64,000 nt of DNA from Caballeronia pedi (GCF_001544915.2 NZ_FCOE02000008.1:186001-250000), one strand, 5' to 3'; positions 38,758 to 48,018 are shown, counted from the stretch's first letter. Notes: generated by a model from the sequence alone, not told the origin. A program made the numbers and translations.

Positions 38758-39539
38758 CGCGGCACTCCGACGGCGCGTCCGCTCGACGGATCGCGCAGCA
38801 CGTTCATCGGCACGCCGTAGATGGATTCGAGATTCGGCCCGGTCATGATGTCGCCGGGCGCGCCCTGCATCAGGATGCGCCCGTGCCGCAAGGCGACGAT
38901 GTGGTCGCAGAAGCGCGCGGCCATGTTGATGTCGTGCAGCACGATCACGGCCGCGATGCGGCGCCTTCTGCACAGCGTGCGCACGAGTTCCAGCACTTCC
39001 ACCTGATGCGCGATGTCGAGCGCCGAGGTGGGCTCGTCGAGCAACAGACAGCGACTGTCCTGCGCGATCAGCATCGCGAGCCACACGCGCTGACGCTCGC
39101 CGCCCGAGAGACTGTCGACCAGACGCCCGGCGTATTGCGCGACATCGGTCATCTTCATCGCTTCATCGACGTGGCTGCGATCGTCGTCGCCGAAAATGCC
39201 GAGGCTGCCGTGCCACGGATAGCGGCCGAGCGCGACCAACTCGCGCACGAGCATGCCGTCCGTCGATGGCGTCGTCTGCGGCAGATGCGCGACATGGCGC
39301 GCGAACTCGCGCGGCCGCCACGACGCGATCGGTTTGCCGTGAAAGCGGATCGAGCCCGCGCCCTGTGCGTGATGGCGCGCGAGCAGGCGCATCAGCGTCG
39401 TCTTGCCGGAGCCGTTATGGCCGATGAGACCCGTCACACGTTCCGGCGCAATCGACAGATCGATGTCGTCGAGCAGGGTCGCCGTGTCCGCGTCGAAGCG
39501 GACCTTGTCCAGCTCGAAGAGCGGCGTTTCGTTTGTCAT
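38754..39539 (-). CDS. fhuC: Ferric-siderophore ABC transporter ATPase (FhuC-like)
   Basis: The 261-aa ATPase energises FhuB. Walker A GHNGSGKT (40-47), signature LSGGERQ, Walker B LLLDEPTSALD, and switch His in VLHDINMAARFCD. Its start and stop overlap by 4 nt with the flanking genes (ATGA at both ends). It belongs to the FepC/FhuC group. Confidence 0.93.
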   Translation of the reverse strand: MTNETPLFELDKVRFDADTATLLDDIDLSIAPERVTGLIGHNGSGKTTLMRLLARHHAQGAGSIRFHGKPIASWRPREFARHVAHLPQTTPSTDGMLVRELVALGRYPWHGSLGIFGDDDRSHVDEAMKMTDVAQYAGRLVDSLSGGERQRVWLAMLIAQDSRCLLLDEPTSALDIAHQVEVLELVRTLCRRRRIAAVIVLHDINMAARFCDHIVALRHGRILMQGAPGDIMTGPNLESIYGVPMNVLRDPSSGRAVGVPR

Positions 39540-41149
39540 GCGGTGTTGCCTTCTTCGACGACCTGGCCGAAATCGAGCTTGATGGTGCGATCGGCGAGAT
39601 GGAAATAGCGGTCGTCATGCGTGACGACGACGACCGTCTTGCCCTTCGCCTTCAGTTGGGGAAGCAGCCTTCGATAGAACACTTCCTTGAAGAGCGGGTC
39701 CTGATCGGCGGCCCATTCATCGAAGAGATAGAACGGCCGGTCCTCCAGATACGCGACGAGCAGCGCGAGCCGCTTGCGCTGCCCTTGCGATAAATCGAGC
39801 GTCGAGAACGCGCCGTTTTCGATCTTCACCTTGTGCGCGAGCTGCAAATCGTCGAGCAACGCGCGCGCGGTGGCGTCGCTATCGCCGGCGCGCAGGCCGA
39901 GCAGCGAATCGAACAGATAGAAGTCGCTGAACACGACCGAAAAAAGCTGGCGATACGCGTCGCGCGCCGTTTCGGTCACATCGGCGCCATCGAGCACGAC
40001 GCGCCCGCTTTCCGGCGCATAGAGACCGACGATCATCTTCGCGAGCGTCGTCTTGCCGCTGCCGTTGCCGCCGATCAGATAGACCAGCTCGCCCGGTTTG
40101 AACGTCAGGCTGACGGGTCCGAGCGTGAAGACATCGTTTTCCTTTTCGCGGAAGTAGCGATGCGTGACGCGATCGAGCACGATGCTTTCGAACGCCGCCG
40201 CTTCAATTGCCGGTCCGTTCGCTTCGGCGGGCAATTCGGCGTTGACCTGCTCCACGCGTTCCAGTGCGACACGCGCGGTGCTCAGGTTCGGAATCGCCGA
40301 GAGCACACCTTCAATCGGCATGATCATGTAGAGGAAGATCATCGCGTAGCCGGACATCACATGCGGCGACACCGGCACATAGCGCGTCAGCACGAACAGC
40401 ACGCAACCGATGAACGCGAAGAAGATGAAGCTGCCCCAGCTCGCGGCCGCCGCATACAGCACGTAGCCGCGCGTGCGCTGCACACGCACCGCTTCGACAT
40501 TGCTCGCCAGCAGTTCATCGACGAATTCACGCGTGCGCGCGCGATGCAGCTTGAGTTCCTTGGCGCCGTCGAAGAGCGCGCGAAAGTGGCGCACGAGCGC
40601 ATCCTCGCGCTGCCGTGAACTGCGCAGGTGATATAGCCCGCGCACGTTCGCCATGTGAAAGCCCGCCGCGCCGAGCAGCACGGTCGCCGCCGCGAACGCG
40701 AGCACCTGCCACGACAGATAGCCGAGATAGACGAGACAGCCCGCGACTACCGCGCCGTTCATGACGAGCCCCGGCAGGCCGATGAACAGCACGACGATCG
40801 CATCGAGATCCTGCGTCAGGACGTTCAACGCGCGCGCTGAACCCTGCCGTTCGAGATGCGCGAACGGCGCGCCCGAAATGCGCGCGATGGTGCGCATCCG
40901 CAGGCTCGCCTTCGCGTTCTGTCCGAGGCTCATGAAAAGCGTCTGCGAGCCGGTGCGCGTGATGAGCACGAGCACGCTGATCGCGAGAAAGCGCAGGCCG
41001 AGCTGCACGAGTTCTTCGCGCGATGCGATCAGCGCCTGATTGATGAGCGCAACGAGCGCCGCGCTGCCGAAACCGCTTATCAGGCTCATCGCGCCTGCAA
41101 GAATCAGCCGCGCGCGCGAGCCTTTCACCAGATACCAGAGCGTGCGCAT
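39536..41149 (-). CDS. Cyclic-peptide/siderophore ABC exporter (PvdE-like)
   Basis: A 537-aa fused membrane plus ATPase protein of the PvdE/SyrD family, which export siderophore peptides or their precursors to the periplasm. Six helices in the N-terminal 280 residues are followed by an ATPase with Walker A IGGNGSGKTT, signature LSQGQRKRLALL and Walker B (FYLFDEWAADQDPLFK). The W-A-A-D-Q-D replacement of the usual S-A-L-D is characteristic of this family. ATG 41149 has AGGA six bases ahead; longer starts would include the Fur-like site. First gene of an ATGA-coupled operon with fhuC-fhuD-fhuB. No siderophore synthetase is in the window. Confidence 0.9.
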   Translation of the reverse strand: MRTLWYLVKGSRARLILAGAMSLISGFGSAALVALINQALIASREELVQLGLRFLAISVLVLITRTGSQTLFMSLGQNAKASLRMRTIARISGAPFAHLERQGSARALNVLTQDLDAIVVLFIGLPGLVMNGAVVAGCLVYLGYLSWQVLAFAAATVLLGAAGFHMANVRGLYHLRSSRQREDALVRHFRALFDGAKELKLHRARTREFVDELLASNVEAVRVQRTRGYVLYAAAASWGSFIFFAFIGCVLFVLTRYVPVSPHVMSGYAMIFLYMIMPIEGVLSAIPNLSTARVALERVEQVNAELPAEANGPAIEAAAFESIVLDRVTHRYFREKENDVFTLGPVSLTFKPGELVYLIGGNGSGKTTLAKMIVGLYAPESGRVVLDGADVTETARDAYRQLFSVVFSDFYLFDSLLGLRAGDSDATARALLDDLQLAHKVKIENGAFSTLDLSQGQRKRLALLVAYLEDRPFYLFDEWAADQDPLFKEVFYRRLLPQLKAKGKTVVVVTHDDRYFHLADRTIKLDFGQVVEEGNTA

Positions 41150-41190
41150 CCCTCTTCCTTCCCGTCCTCTGATTCGTTCGAAATTGTTCT

Positions 41191-41209
41191 GAATGAGAAT
41201 CGTTCCCAT
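41191..41209. promoter_or_regulatory. Fur-box-like site upstream of the exporter-fhuCDB operon
   Basis: gaatgagaatcgttcccat shares the aatgagaatc core with the site at 26641. It is in the 168-bp gap between the exporter and the AraC-type gene, 42 nt upstream of the exporter start. An AT-rich -10-like tataaaat (41209-41216) for the + strand abuts it. Confidence 0.65.
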
Positions 41210-41317
41210 ATAAAATGGAAGCCGAGAAAGGATAGCGACTGGAGTAACGCGCTGTCTTGCCATCAAATACGGCGAAACGGACAACTTTTGGCAGTCCCTG
41301 CGGGCGAGGCGGGCAAC

Positions 41318-42103
41318 ATGGATCCCATCTGGAGAGCGCAGTTCGGCATCGAATACAGGCGGCAGCCGCGGCCGGTCATGGCGCGTGGCACCCACTACGA
41401 CAGCGGGCATCGCGAAATCTGGCATTCGCACGAACAGGCGCAGCTTTTTTATCCGATGAACGGCGCGGCGCGCGTACTGACGCCGATGGGAAGCTGGATG
41501 CTCCCGCCGATGCGAGCGATCTGGCTGCCGCCGGGCGTCGATCACGAGTTGCACGCGATCGGCGATCTTGCCGCGTACAACGTTTATCTGGAGCCCGACG
41601 CCGCACCGTGGCTATGGCCGTCGTGCCGCGTGATTCTGATCACGTCGCTGATGCACGAGCTGATCATGGCGCTCGCACAGGAACCGCACGACTATGCCGA
41701 CGACAGCATCGGCGCGCATGTCGCAACGCTTCTGCTTGCGCTGTTGCGCGGCGCGGAATCGACGACGCAAGGCGGTTTGCCGCTGCCGAACGACCGGCGC
41801 CTGCGCGCGATCTGCAGCCGCCTGCTCGCCGAGCCCGACAACGACGACACGCTGGATGCATGGAGCCAGACGGTCGGCGCGAGCGCGCGCACGCTGGCGC
41901 GTCTTTTCAGGCAGGAAACGGGCTTGACCTTCGGGCAATGGCGCCAGCAGTTGCGGCTCGTCGAGGCGATGGCGCGGCTCGCGCTCGGCGATTCGGTCGC
42001 GCGCGTCGCGGATCAGCTCGGCTATCAGAGCAGCAGCAGCTTCATCGCGATGTTCAGGCGTTCAATCGGTGAGACGCCGCAGCGTCTGCTCAGGCGCGGT
42101 TGA
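41318..42103 (+). CDS. AraC-family regulator with N-terminal cupin, paralogue B
   Basis: 261 aa, same length and layout as the regulator at 26802-27587. It has a cupin segment (HSHEQAQLFYPMNGAARVL, WLPPGVDHELHAIGD) and a C-terminal AraC domain (VGASARTLARLFRQETGLTFG, VARVADQLGYQSSSSFIAMF). Start ATG 41318 has GAGG nine bases ahead. It is divergent from the siderophore exporter/uptake operon and is its probable activator. Its last 42 nt overlap the 3' end of the convergent ClC gene. Confidence 0.9.
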   Translation: MDPIWRAQFGIEYRRQPRPVMARGTHYDSGHREIWHSHEQAQLFYPMNGAARVLTPMGSWMLPPMRAIWLPPGVDHELHAIGDLAAYNVYLEPDAAPWLWPSCRVILITSLMHELIMALAQEPHDYADDSIGAHVATLLLALLRGAESTTQGGLPLPNDRRLRAICSRLLAEPDNDDTLDAWSQTVGASARTLARLFRQETGLTFGQWRQQLRLVEAMARLALGDSVARVADQLGYQSSSSFIAMFRRSIGETPQRLLRRG

Positions 42104-43357
42104 CGGACGTTCGATACGCGCCTGCGCGAGCGCGCGATACGCGAGCGACGCGCCCGCCATCGCCAGCGCCGTCGGAATCAGGAAATCGTGATTGAAGCGC
42201 GTGAACTCGATCATCAGCACGAGCGCGGTCAGCGGCATCTGCATCGCCGGGCCGAGGAACGCCGCCGCGCCGATCACCGCGAACGCGCCGAGCGGCGTGC
42301 CGGGCCAGATGGCGTTCCACACGCTGCCGAGGACCACGCCGAGCAGCGCGCCGTTGGTCAGGCTCGGCGTCAGCAAGCCGCCTTGCGCGCCCGCGCGCAG
42401 CGAGCTGATTTCGATCGTCACCTTCAGGATCAGCAGCACGCCGGCGAGCGCGAAGCCCAGCGAATCATCGAACGAAAGACCGGCGGGGCCGCGGCCGTTG
42501 CCCGCGAGTTGCGGGAACCAGATGACGAGCACGCCGATCAGCGCGAAGTTCAGGATCGACAGCATGGGCAATGCGTTGCCGCGCGGTGCGTGCTTGCGTG
42601 CGGCGCTCGCGAGCTTCATGAAGTACCACGCGGCCACGCCGAACACCGGCCCCATGACGATGGCCCAGACGACCATCTGCGTATCGAGCGTGAAGGCGGG
42701 CAAGCGGTACTGATGCCCGTCGCCGAGGCCGATCCACGCGACGATCGCGCCGATCGCCGAGGTGGCGAATGCCGTCGCGACGATGACGCCATCGAACGTG
42801 CAGAGCAGCACTTCGAGCACGAAGACCGCGCCGCCGAGCGGCACGTTATAGACGGCGGCGAGTCCAGCGCCCGCGCCGCACGCGACCATGATGCGCGATT
42901 GCGCGGGCGTGAGCTTCGCGTAGTGCGCGAGCCAGCCTGCCCACAGCGAGCCGATTTCGCGCGGCGCGACTTCGCGGCCGAGCGGCGAGCCCATCGCCAC
43001 CGTGACGATCTGCAAAAGCGCATGCGCGATGGTGCTGCCGGGCGGCATGCGCGGATCGTCGGAATCGACGGCCTGGCGGATGCTCACGAGCGGTTTGCCG
43101 AAGCGATACACACACCACCAGCCGACGCCCGCGATCACGCCGCACAGCGTCAACACGATGAAGCGACGCAGCGGCGGCGCAGCCGAGATGCCGATGAGAA
43201 AGCTTTCGCCACCGGTGAGCGCATCGAGACTGTAGCCGAACGCGACGTGCTGGATCTCGTGCAGCAGCAGCGCGAGCAGCATGCCGCCGAGCCCTGCGCC
43301 CAGCCCGACGAGCACGGTGACGACGATGAGCTTCACGGTCGGTGTCGATGACGGCAT
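42062..43357 (-). CDS. ClC-family chloride channel or antiporter
   Basis: A 431-aa membrane protein of the ClC superfamily. The selectivity-filter region is visible as MGSPLGREVAPREIGSLWAG (in place of the usual GREGPxVH), with the gating-type Glu retained in GRE. Later GAGAGLAAVYNVPLGGAVFVLEVL and AQGGLLTPSLTNGALLG-V match other conserved ClC segments. The first GSGIP motif is not obvious. ATG 43357 is preceded by GAGGTGAG. It overlaps the AraC gene end-to-end by 42 nt. Whether it is a channel or an H+/Cl- or F- exchanger cannot be told. Confidence 0.88.
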   Translation of the reverse strand: MPSSTPTVKLIVVTVLVGLGAGLGGMLLALLLHEIQHVAFGYSLDALTGGESFLIGISAAPPLRRFIVLTLCGVIAGVGWWCVYRFGKPLVSIRQAVDSDDPRMPPGSTIAHALLQIVTVAMGSPLGREVAPREIGSLWAGWLAHYAKLTPAQSRIMVACGAGAGLAAVYNVPLGGAVFVLEVLLCTFDGVIVATAFATSAIGAIVAWIGLGDGHQYRLPAFTLDTQMVVWAIVMGPVFGVAAWYFMKLASAARKHAPRGNALPMLSILNFALIGVLVIWFPQLAGNGRGPAGLSFDDSLGFALAGVLLILKVTIEISSLRAGAQGGLLTPSLTNGALLGVVLGSVWNAIWPGTPLGAFAVIGAAAFLGPAMQMPLTALVLMIEFTRFNHDFLIPTALAMAGASLAYRALAQARIERPSTAPEQTLRRLTD

Positions 43358-43536
43358 CGCGCTCACCTCGCAGGAAAAGGCATAGCGTAGCGCGGCTGAG
43401 TTGCGCGCGTCTCGCGGGATGCATCGAATTATAGATATGCACGGCATTATTTCGATGCCCGAAATCTTCTTGGGAAATGCGCAAACGCCCACTATCCTCG
43501 GGACAATAAGGTATCGAAAAACATCCGGGAGGCAGC

Positions 43537-45069
43537 GTGAGTCTGGTGATTTCCGGCCGCATCGTTGCGCTTGCGCGCACGTCGGAGAAAAGCACGTTTG
43601 CCGGCAAGGTGTGGATCGGCGACGACGGGCGCATCGAACGCGTCACGCGCGGCAATGCGGCCGGTCCGCGCAGCGGTTTCGACAAGGCCGCCGTCGTCGA
43701 TGTCGGAGACGACCTCGTGCTGCCCGGTTTCATCGATCTGCACAGTCATCTCGCCTACGCGACGCTGCCGCTCTGGACCGAGCCCGGCCGCACGACCCCG
43801 TTCCTGCATCACGACTCGTGGCCATCCGCCAGCACCTATGCCGGCGACATCACCTGGCCCGCCTATGCGTTCATCGAGGCCGCGCCCGAAGCGTTGCTGG
43901 CCTACGCCGAAGTGCGCGCGCTCGTCGGCGGCACGACGAGCATTCAGGGCTCGCCGCCGAAGAACCGGCCGCTCGATGGCTGGATGGTGCGTAACGTCGA
44001 GGACGAGAGCTTCGGCGGGAACGTCTCGTCGAACCGCGTGCTGGCATCCACGCTGACGCTCAAGCCCGAAGTGCTCGCGACACGATCGGCGCAGATGAGG
44101 GCGGGCGCGGGCTTCATCTATCACTGCGCCGAAGGGCAGGTGAACTCCATCGCCGTCAACGAGTATCAAAGCGCGCGCAAGTGCGGCTGCCTGCAGAAGG
44201 ACTTTGTCGCCATTCACACCAACGCGCTCAATCCCGGCGACTACGATGCCTGGACCGATCCCGGCACCGTCGTCTGGTCGCCGTTCTCGAACCTGTGGCT
44301 CTATGGCAGCACGACCAACGTGCCGTCCGCGCTGGCGAAAAAGATCCGCGTGTGCGTCGGGTCCGACTGGGGACCGTCGGGCACGCGCAACGTGCTCGGC
44401 GAAATCAAGGTCGCCGCGCTGGTGGCCAGGCGCGAGCGATGGAAGCTCACGCCCTTCGATCTCGTGCGCATGATCACGTGCGATCCCGGCGACGCGCTCG
44501 CCAGTCCGTGGAACGTGCAGGCGGGACGTCTTCAGCCGGATGCACTTGGCGACGTCGTCGTGATCGCGGCCAAGGCTTCCGCCGATCCGTTCGCGACCGT
44601 GCTCGCCGCCACCGAGAAAGACGTGCAACTGGTGGTCATCGGCGGCAGCGCGCGCTATGGCAATGCGAAGCTCATGAAGGCCGCGAAGGCGACGCTTCCA
44701 TCCGAACTGAAGATCGCCGGAACGAAGCGCGTCCTCGCGATGACGAAGCTCGACGACGCCTCCCGGCCGTGGAGTTTCGCGCAGGTGCTGACACGGCTGG
44801 AACAAGTGCGCACCGATCCGAAGAAGGAAATCGATGCAGCGGGCAATGCGTCGGCGGCGGCGCGGCTGGCGGGCGAAGCGCCGCGCCTGCGGCTCGCGCT
44901 CGACATGCCGCTCGGCAAGCTGCCCATCGGCGGGCTGCCGAAGAATCTCGCCGAGATCGTCGTGCCGCCGATCCAGCCGCTCGCGCACGATGCGGCCTTC
45001 TTCGCCTCGCTCGTGGGACGCGGGTTCCACGGCGGACTGCTCGACGGCCTCAAAAAGTTCTATGCGTGA
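43537..45069 (+). CDS. Metal-dependent amidohydrolase (AtzA/TrzN-like)
   Basis: A 510-aa cytosolic amidohydrolase-superfamily enzyme that hydrolyses C-N or related bonds using one bound metal. Metal ligands are the HxH near 69-71 (IDLHSHLAYA), His near 196 (YHCAEGQ), a further His near 227 (AIHTNAL) and Asp near 277 (GSDWGPSG). The GTG start has GGGAGG four bases upstream. The C-terminal 120 residues past the barrel are an unusual extension. It is followed by a protease-like gene 15 nt downstream, likely one operon; the substrate is unknown. Confidence 0.85.
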   Translation: MSLVISGRIVALARTSEKSTFAGKVWIGDDGRIERVTRGNAAGPRSGFDKAAVVDVGDDLVLPGFIDLHSHLAYATLPLWTEPGRTTPFLHHDSWPSASTYAGDITWPAYAFIEAAPEALLAYAEVRALVGGTTSIQGSPPKNRPLDGWMVRNVEDESFGGNVSSNRVLASTLTLKPEVLATRSAQMRAGAGFIYHCAEGQVNSIAVNEYQSARKCGCLQKDFVAIHTNALNPGDYDAWTDPGTVVWSPFSNLWLYGSTTNVPSALAKKIRVCVGSDWGPSGTRNVLGEIKVAALVARRERWKLTPFDLVRMITCDPGDALASPWNVQAGRLQPDALGDVVVIAAKASADPFATVLAATEKDVQLVVIGGSARYGNAKLMKAAKATLPSELKIAGTKRVLAMTKLDDASRPWSFAQVLTRLEQVRTDPKKEIDAAGNASAAARLAGEAPRLRLALDMPLGKLPIGGLPKNLAEIVVPPIQPLAHDAAFFASLVGRGFHGGLLDGLKKFYA

Positions 45070-45084
45070 CATCGCGAGCGAATC

Positions 45085-46962
45085 ATGGCCACGAGAACAC
45101 CATCGTTATTGAAGTCGCAGACGGGCGTGCTGCTCGCCACTCGCGCGGGCCTGATGAGGCTTCCGGCCGCGTCCGCCGATCAGCTCGATGCCGCCGATCG
45201 CGAAGTCATCGTCGATGCGCTGCTGACCGCCATCGCCGGGGCGTACTGTCATCTGCATCAGAAGCGCGCGGGTTACGCCAACGATCCCGTGCAGGCGCTC
45301 GAACTGCTGCGCGTGCGCGCCGCCGACATGAGCGAAGCCGAGTTCCATATGATCGTCACGGGCATCGTCGTCGATCTGCGCGATGCGCACACGCTCTATG
45401 CCGGACCCGCGTCGCTCGCCGGCGCGGTCGCGCAACTGCCCTTTCTGGTCGAACAGTACGGCTCGACGGACGAGCCGCAGTTTCTCGTCACCAAAGTCGG
45501 ACACAGCAAGCTCATCAAGGACCCCGCGTTCAAGCCGGGCGTCTTGCTCGATACCTGGAACGGCATCCCGTTCGAGCGCGCCGTCGCGATCCATGCCGAT
45601 CGCGAAACGGGCGGACGCCCCGATGCGCGGCTCGCGCGCGCGCTCGAATCGCTGACGTTCCGCTCGCTGCAATACGGCCCGCCGCCCGACGAGATGTGGG
45701 TCGATATCGGCTTTCGCGATGGTCCGGGCAAGGCGCGGCGCGAAGTGCGCATACCGTGGCGCATCGTCTGGCCGGGCCGCCCCGCCACCGGCGTGCGGCC
45801 CGGCGCGCACACCGCGCTGCGCGTCGCGGTGAGTCCGGCGGCCGAACAGGTCCGGCGCGCGAAGAAGCTGATGTTCTCGGGCAAGGAGTGGCACGCCGAG
45901 CATCTGCGCGCGGAGATGGCGCGCGACGCTGGCTGGATCAAAACGCGCTTTCCCGACGCGCTATCCGCGCGCACGTTTCCGACCAAAGTACTCGGCGATG
46001 TCGGCTACGTGCGCATCTGGACCTTCGATGTCAACGATCACGAAGCCTTCGTCGATGAAGTCACGCGCCTCGTCGAGCAGTTGCCGGACACGGGTCTCAT
46101 CGTCGATGTGCGCGGCAATCCCGGCGGCCTGATCTGGGCGGCGGAGCGCCTTCTGCAACTCTTCACGCCGAACAAGGTGCAGCCGACGCGCTTCAGTCTC
46201 GTCGCCACGCCCTTGACGCGCGCGATGGCGAAGAGCGCGTTCAACCGCATGGAGCTCGAACCGTGGATCGCGTCGCTCGAATCGGCGATCTCGACCGGCG
46301 AGGCGTACTCGCAGGCGCTGCCGATCACCGATCCGTCCTGGTGCGATGACGTCGGTCAGCGTTATGGCGGGCCGGTCGTGTGCGTCGCCGATGCCAACAC
46401 ATATTCGTCGGGCGATCTCTTCTGCGCGGGCTTCGTGGACAACGAAATAGGGCCGCTCGTGTGCGTGGGCCAGGCGACGGGCGCGGGCGGGGCGAATGTG
46501 TGGACGAGCCATGATCTGACCGATGCGCTGGACGGCACCGACTTCGCGTTGCCGCGACTGCCTGATGGCGTGAGTTTCACGATGGCGTTTCGCCGCGCGG
46601 TGCGCGCGGGTGACGCGGCCGGCGTGCCGATCGAAGACCTCGGCATCGCCGGCATTCCGTACGCGATGACCAGGCGCGATGTGCTCGATGGCAACGTGGA
46701 TCTCATCGACTGGTGCGCGCGGTTTCTGGCGGGCGCGCCGTATTCGAGCTTGCGTGTGGCGCTTGGCAAGTCAGAACTCACGGTGACGACGGCCGGGGTC
46801 GATGAGTTGGAACTCTATGTGGACGGCCGGCCGCTCGAAGCCGCGCGTTCGATCGGAGACGGGGTTCTGAAGCTGCCGCGTCCCGCGGCCGGGGAGCGGC
46901 TCGAAGTCGTGTGCCGCAAGGCCGGCGCGGTGGTTCAGCGCAGGAGGGTTGCGCTGACGTGA
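45085..46962 (+). CDS. Cytosolic S41-family protease-like protein
   Basis: A 625-aa protein with a C-terminal-processing-protease (S41) domain. It has the DVRGNPGG motif (about 341-348), a candidate catalytic serine in ANTYSSGDLFCAG (about 440) and a glycine loop VGQATGAGGANVW. There is no signal peptide, unlike most S41 proteases, so it should act inside the cell. A large N-terminal part (about 1-300) has no recognised domain and may include a PDZ-like segment around FKPGVLLDTWNGIPFERAV. A C-terminal beta domain follows. Its pairing with the amidohydrolase suggests sequential peptide-like processing, which is inference. Confidence 0.78.
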   Translation: MATRTPSLLKSQTGVLLATRAGLMRLPAASADQLDAADREVIVDALLTAIAGAYCHLHQKRAGYANDPVQALELLRVRAADMSEAEFHMIVTGIVVDLRDAHTLYAGPASLAGAVAQLPFLVEQYGSTDEPQFLVTKVGHSKLIKDPAFKPGVLLDTWNGIPFERAVAIHADRETGGRPDARLARALESLTFRSLQYGPPPDEMWVDIGFRDGPGKARREVRIPWRIVWPGRPATGVRPGAHTALRVAVSPAAEQVRRAKKLMFSGKEWHAEHLRAEMARDAGWIKTRFPDALSARTFPTKVLGDVGYVRIWTFDVNDHEAFVDEVTRLVEQLPDTGLIVDVRGNPGGLIWAAERLLQLFTPNKVQPTRFSLVATPLTRAMAKSAFNRMELEPWIASLESAISTGEAYSQALPITDPSWCDDVGQRYGGPVVCVADANTYSSGDLFCAGFVDNEIGPLVCVGQATGAGGANVWTSHDLTDALDGTDFALPRLPDGVSFTMAFRRAVRAGDAAGVPIEDLGIAGIPYAMTRRDVLDGNVDLIDWCARFLAGAPYSSLRVALGKSELTVTTAGVDELELYVDGRPLEAARSIGDGVLKLPRPAAGERLEVVCRKAGAVVQRRRVALT

Positions 46963-46971
46963 CGGGCAGCC

Positions 46972-47973
46972 TCAGTTCTTGTCGGCCACGACCTGATCGA
47001 AGGTGCCGCCATCCGCGAAGTGCGTCTGCTGCGCTTTCTGCCAGCTACCAAACATCTGCTCCACGGTAAACGTCTTCAACGTCTTGAATTCACTCGCATG
47101 CTTCGCGAGCACATCCGCGCTGCGCGGCCGCAGATGATGTTGCGCGATGATCTCCTGAGCAGCCGGCGTGAACAGAAAGTCGAGATAAGCCTGCGCCTGC
47201 TTGCGCGTACCGCGCTTGTCCACCACCTTGTCGACGATGGAAACCGGCGGCTCCGCCAGCAGACTCACCGACGGATACACCGCCTCGAAATCCTTCGCGC
47301 CCGGCCCGGCGCTCATCAACCCGACTTCGTTCTCGAACGTGACGAGCACATCGCCGATGCCGCGCTGCGTGAACGTCGTCGTGGCTCCTCGTCCGCCCGT
47401 ATCGAGCACGGGCACGTTCTTGAAGATGGCCTTCTCGAAGTCCTGCGCCTGCGCGTCGGTTGCGCCCTGCTGCTTCTTGTAACCCCACGCCGCGAGATAC
47501 GCATAGCGCCCGTTGCCCGAGGTCTTCGGATTGGCGATCACCACCTGCACGCCCGGCCGCGCGAGATCGCTCCAGTCCTTGATGTTCTTCGGATTGCCCT
47601 TGTGAACGAGAAAGACCATCGTCGTGGTATAGGGCGCGCTCGCGTCCGGCAGACGGCTGCGCCAGTTCGCGGGCACGAGTTGTCCGCGTTCCGCGAGCAG
47701 GTCGATGTCGTTCGGCTGGTTCATCGTCACGACATCGGCCTGCAGGCCTTGCGTCACCGAAAGCGCCTGCGCGCTCGACGCCCCGTGCGACTGCCGCACC
47801 GACACCGTCTCGCCGGTCTTTTGCCGGTAGTCCGCGACGAAGGCCGCGTCGATGTCCTTGTAGAGCTCGCGCGTCACGTCGTAGGACACGTTGAGCAACG
47901 TCGTTTCAGCCTGCGCGATGCTCGCCGCAATGCCGAGCGCAACGGTGATGACCAGCTTTTTATAGACCGCCAT
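46972..47973 (-). CDS. sbp: Sulfate/thiosulfate-binding periplasmic protein
   Basis: A 333-aa substrate-binding protein for a sulfate or thiosulfate ABC transporter, with signal peptide VITVALGIAASIAQA-ET. Family features are LLNVSYDVTRELYKDI, SVRQSHGASSAQAL, DVVTMNQPNDID and NPKTSGNGRYAYLAAWGY. CTGGAG stands before the ATG. The cysTWA permease and ATPase genes do not follow, so it is an orphan component in this window. It converges with the protease gene. Confidence 0.94.
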   Translation of the reverse strand: MAVYKKLVITVALGIAASIAQAETTLLNVSYDVTRELYKDIDAAFVADYRQKTGETVSVRQSHGASSAQALSVTQGLQADVVTMNQPNDIDLLAERGQLVPANWRSRLPDASAPYTTTMVFLVHKGNPKNIKDWSDLARPGVQVVIANPKTSGNGRYAYLAAWGYKKQQGATDAQAQDFEKAIFKNVPVLDTGGRGATTTFTQRGIGDVLVTFENEVGLMSAGPGAKDFEAVYPSVSLLAEPPVSIVDKVVDKRGTRKQAQAYLDFLFTPAAQEIIAQHHLRPRSADVLAKHASEFKTLKTFTVEQMFGSWQKAQQTHFADGGTFDQVVADKN

Positions 47974-48018
47974 TTTTTCTCCAGAGACAGGGGTTCAAAC
48001 CATACAGCACAACAGACA

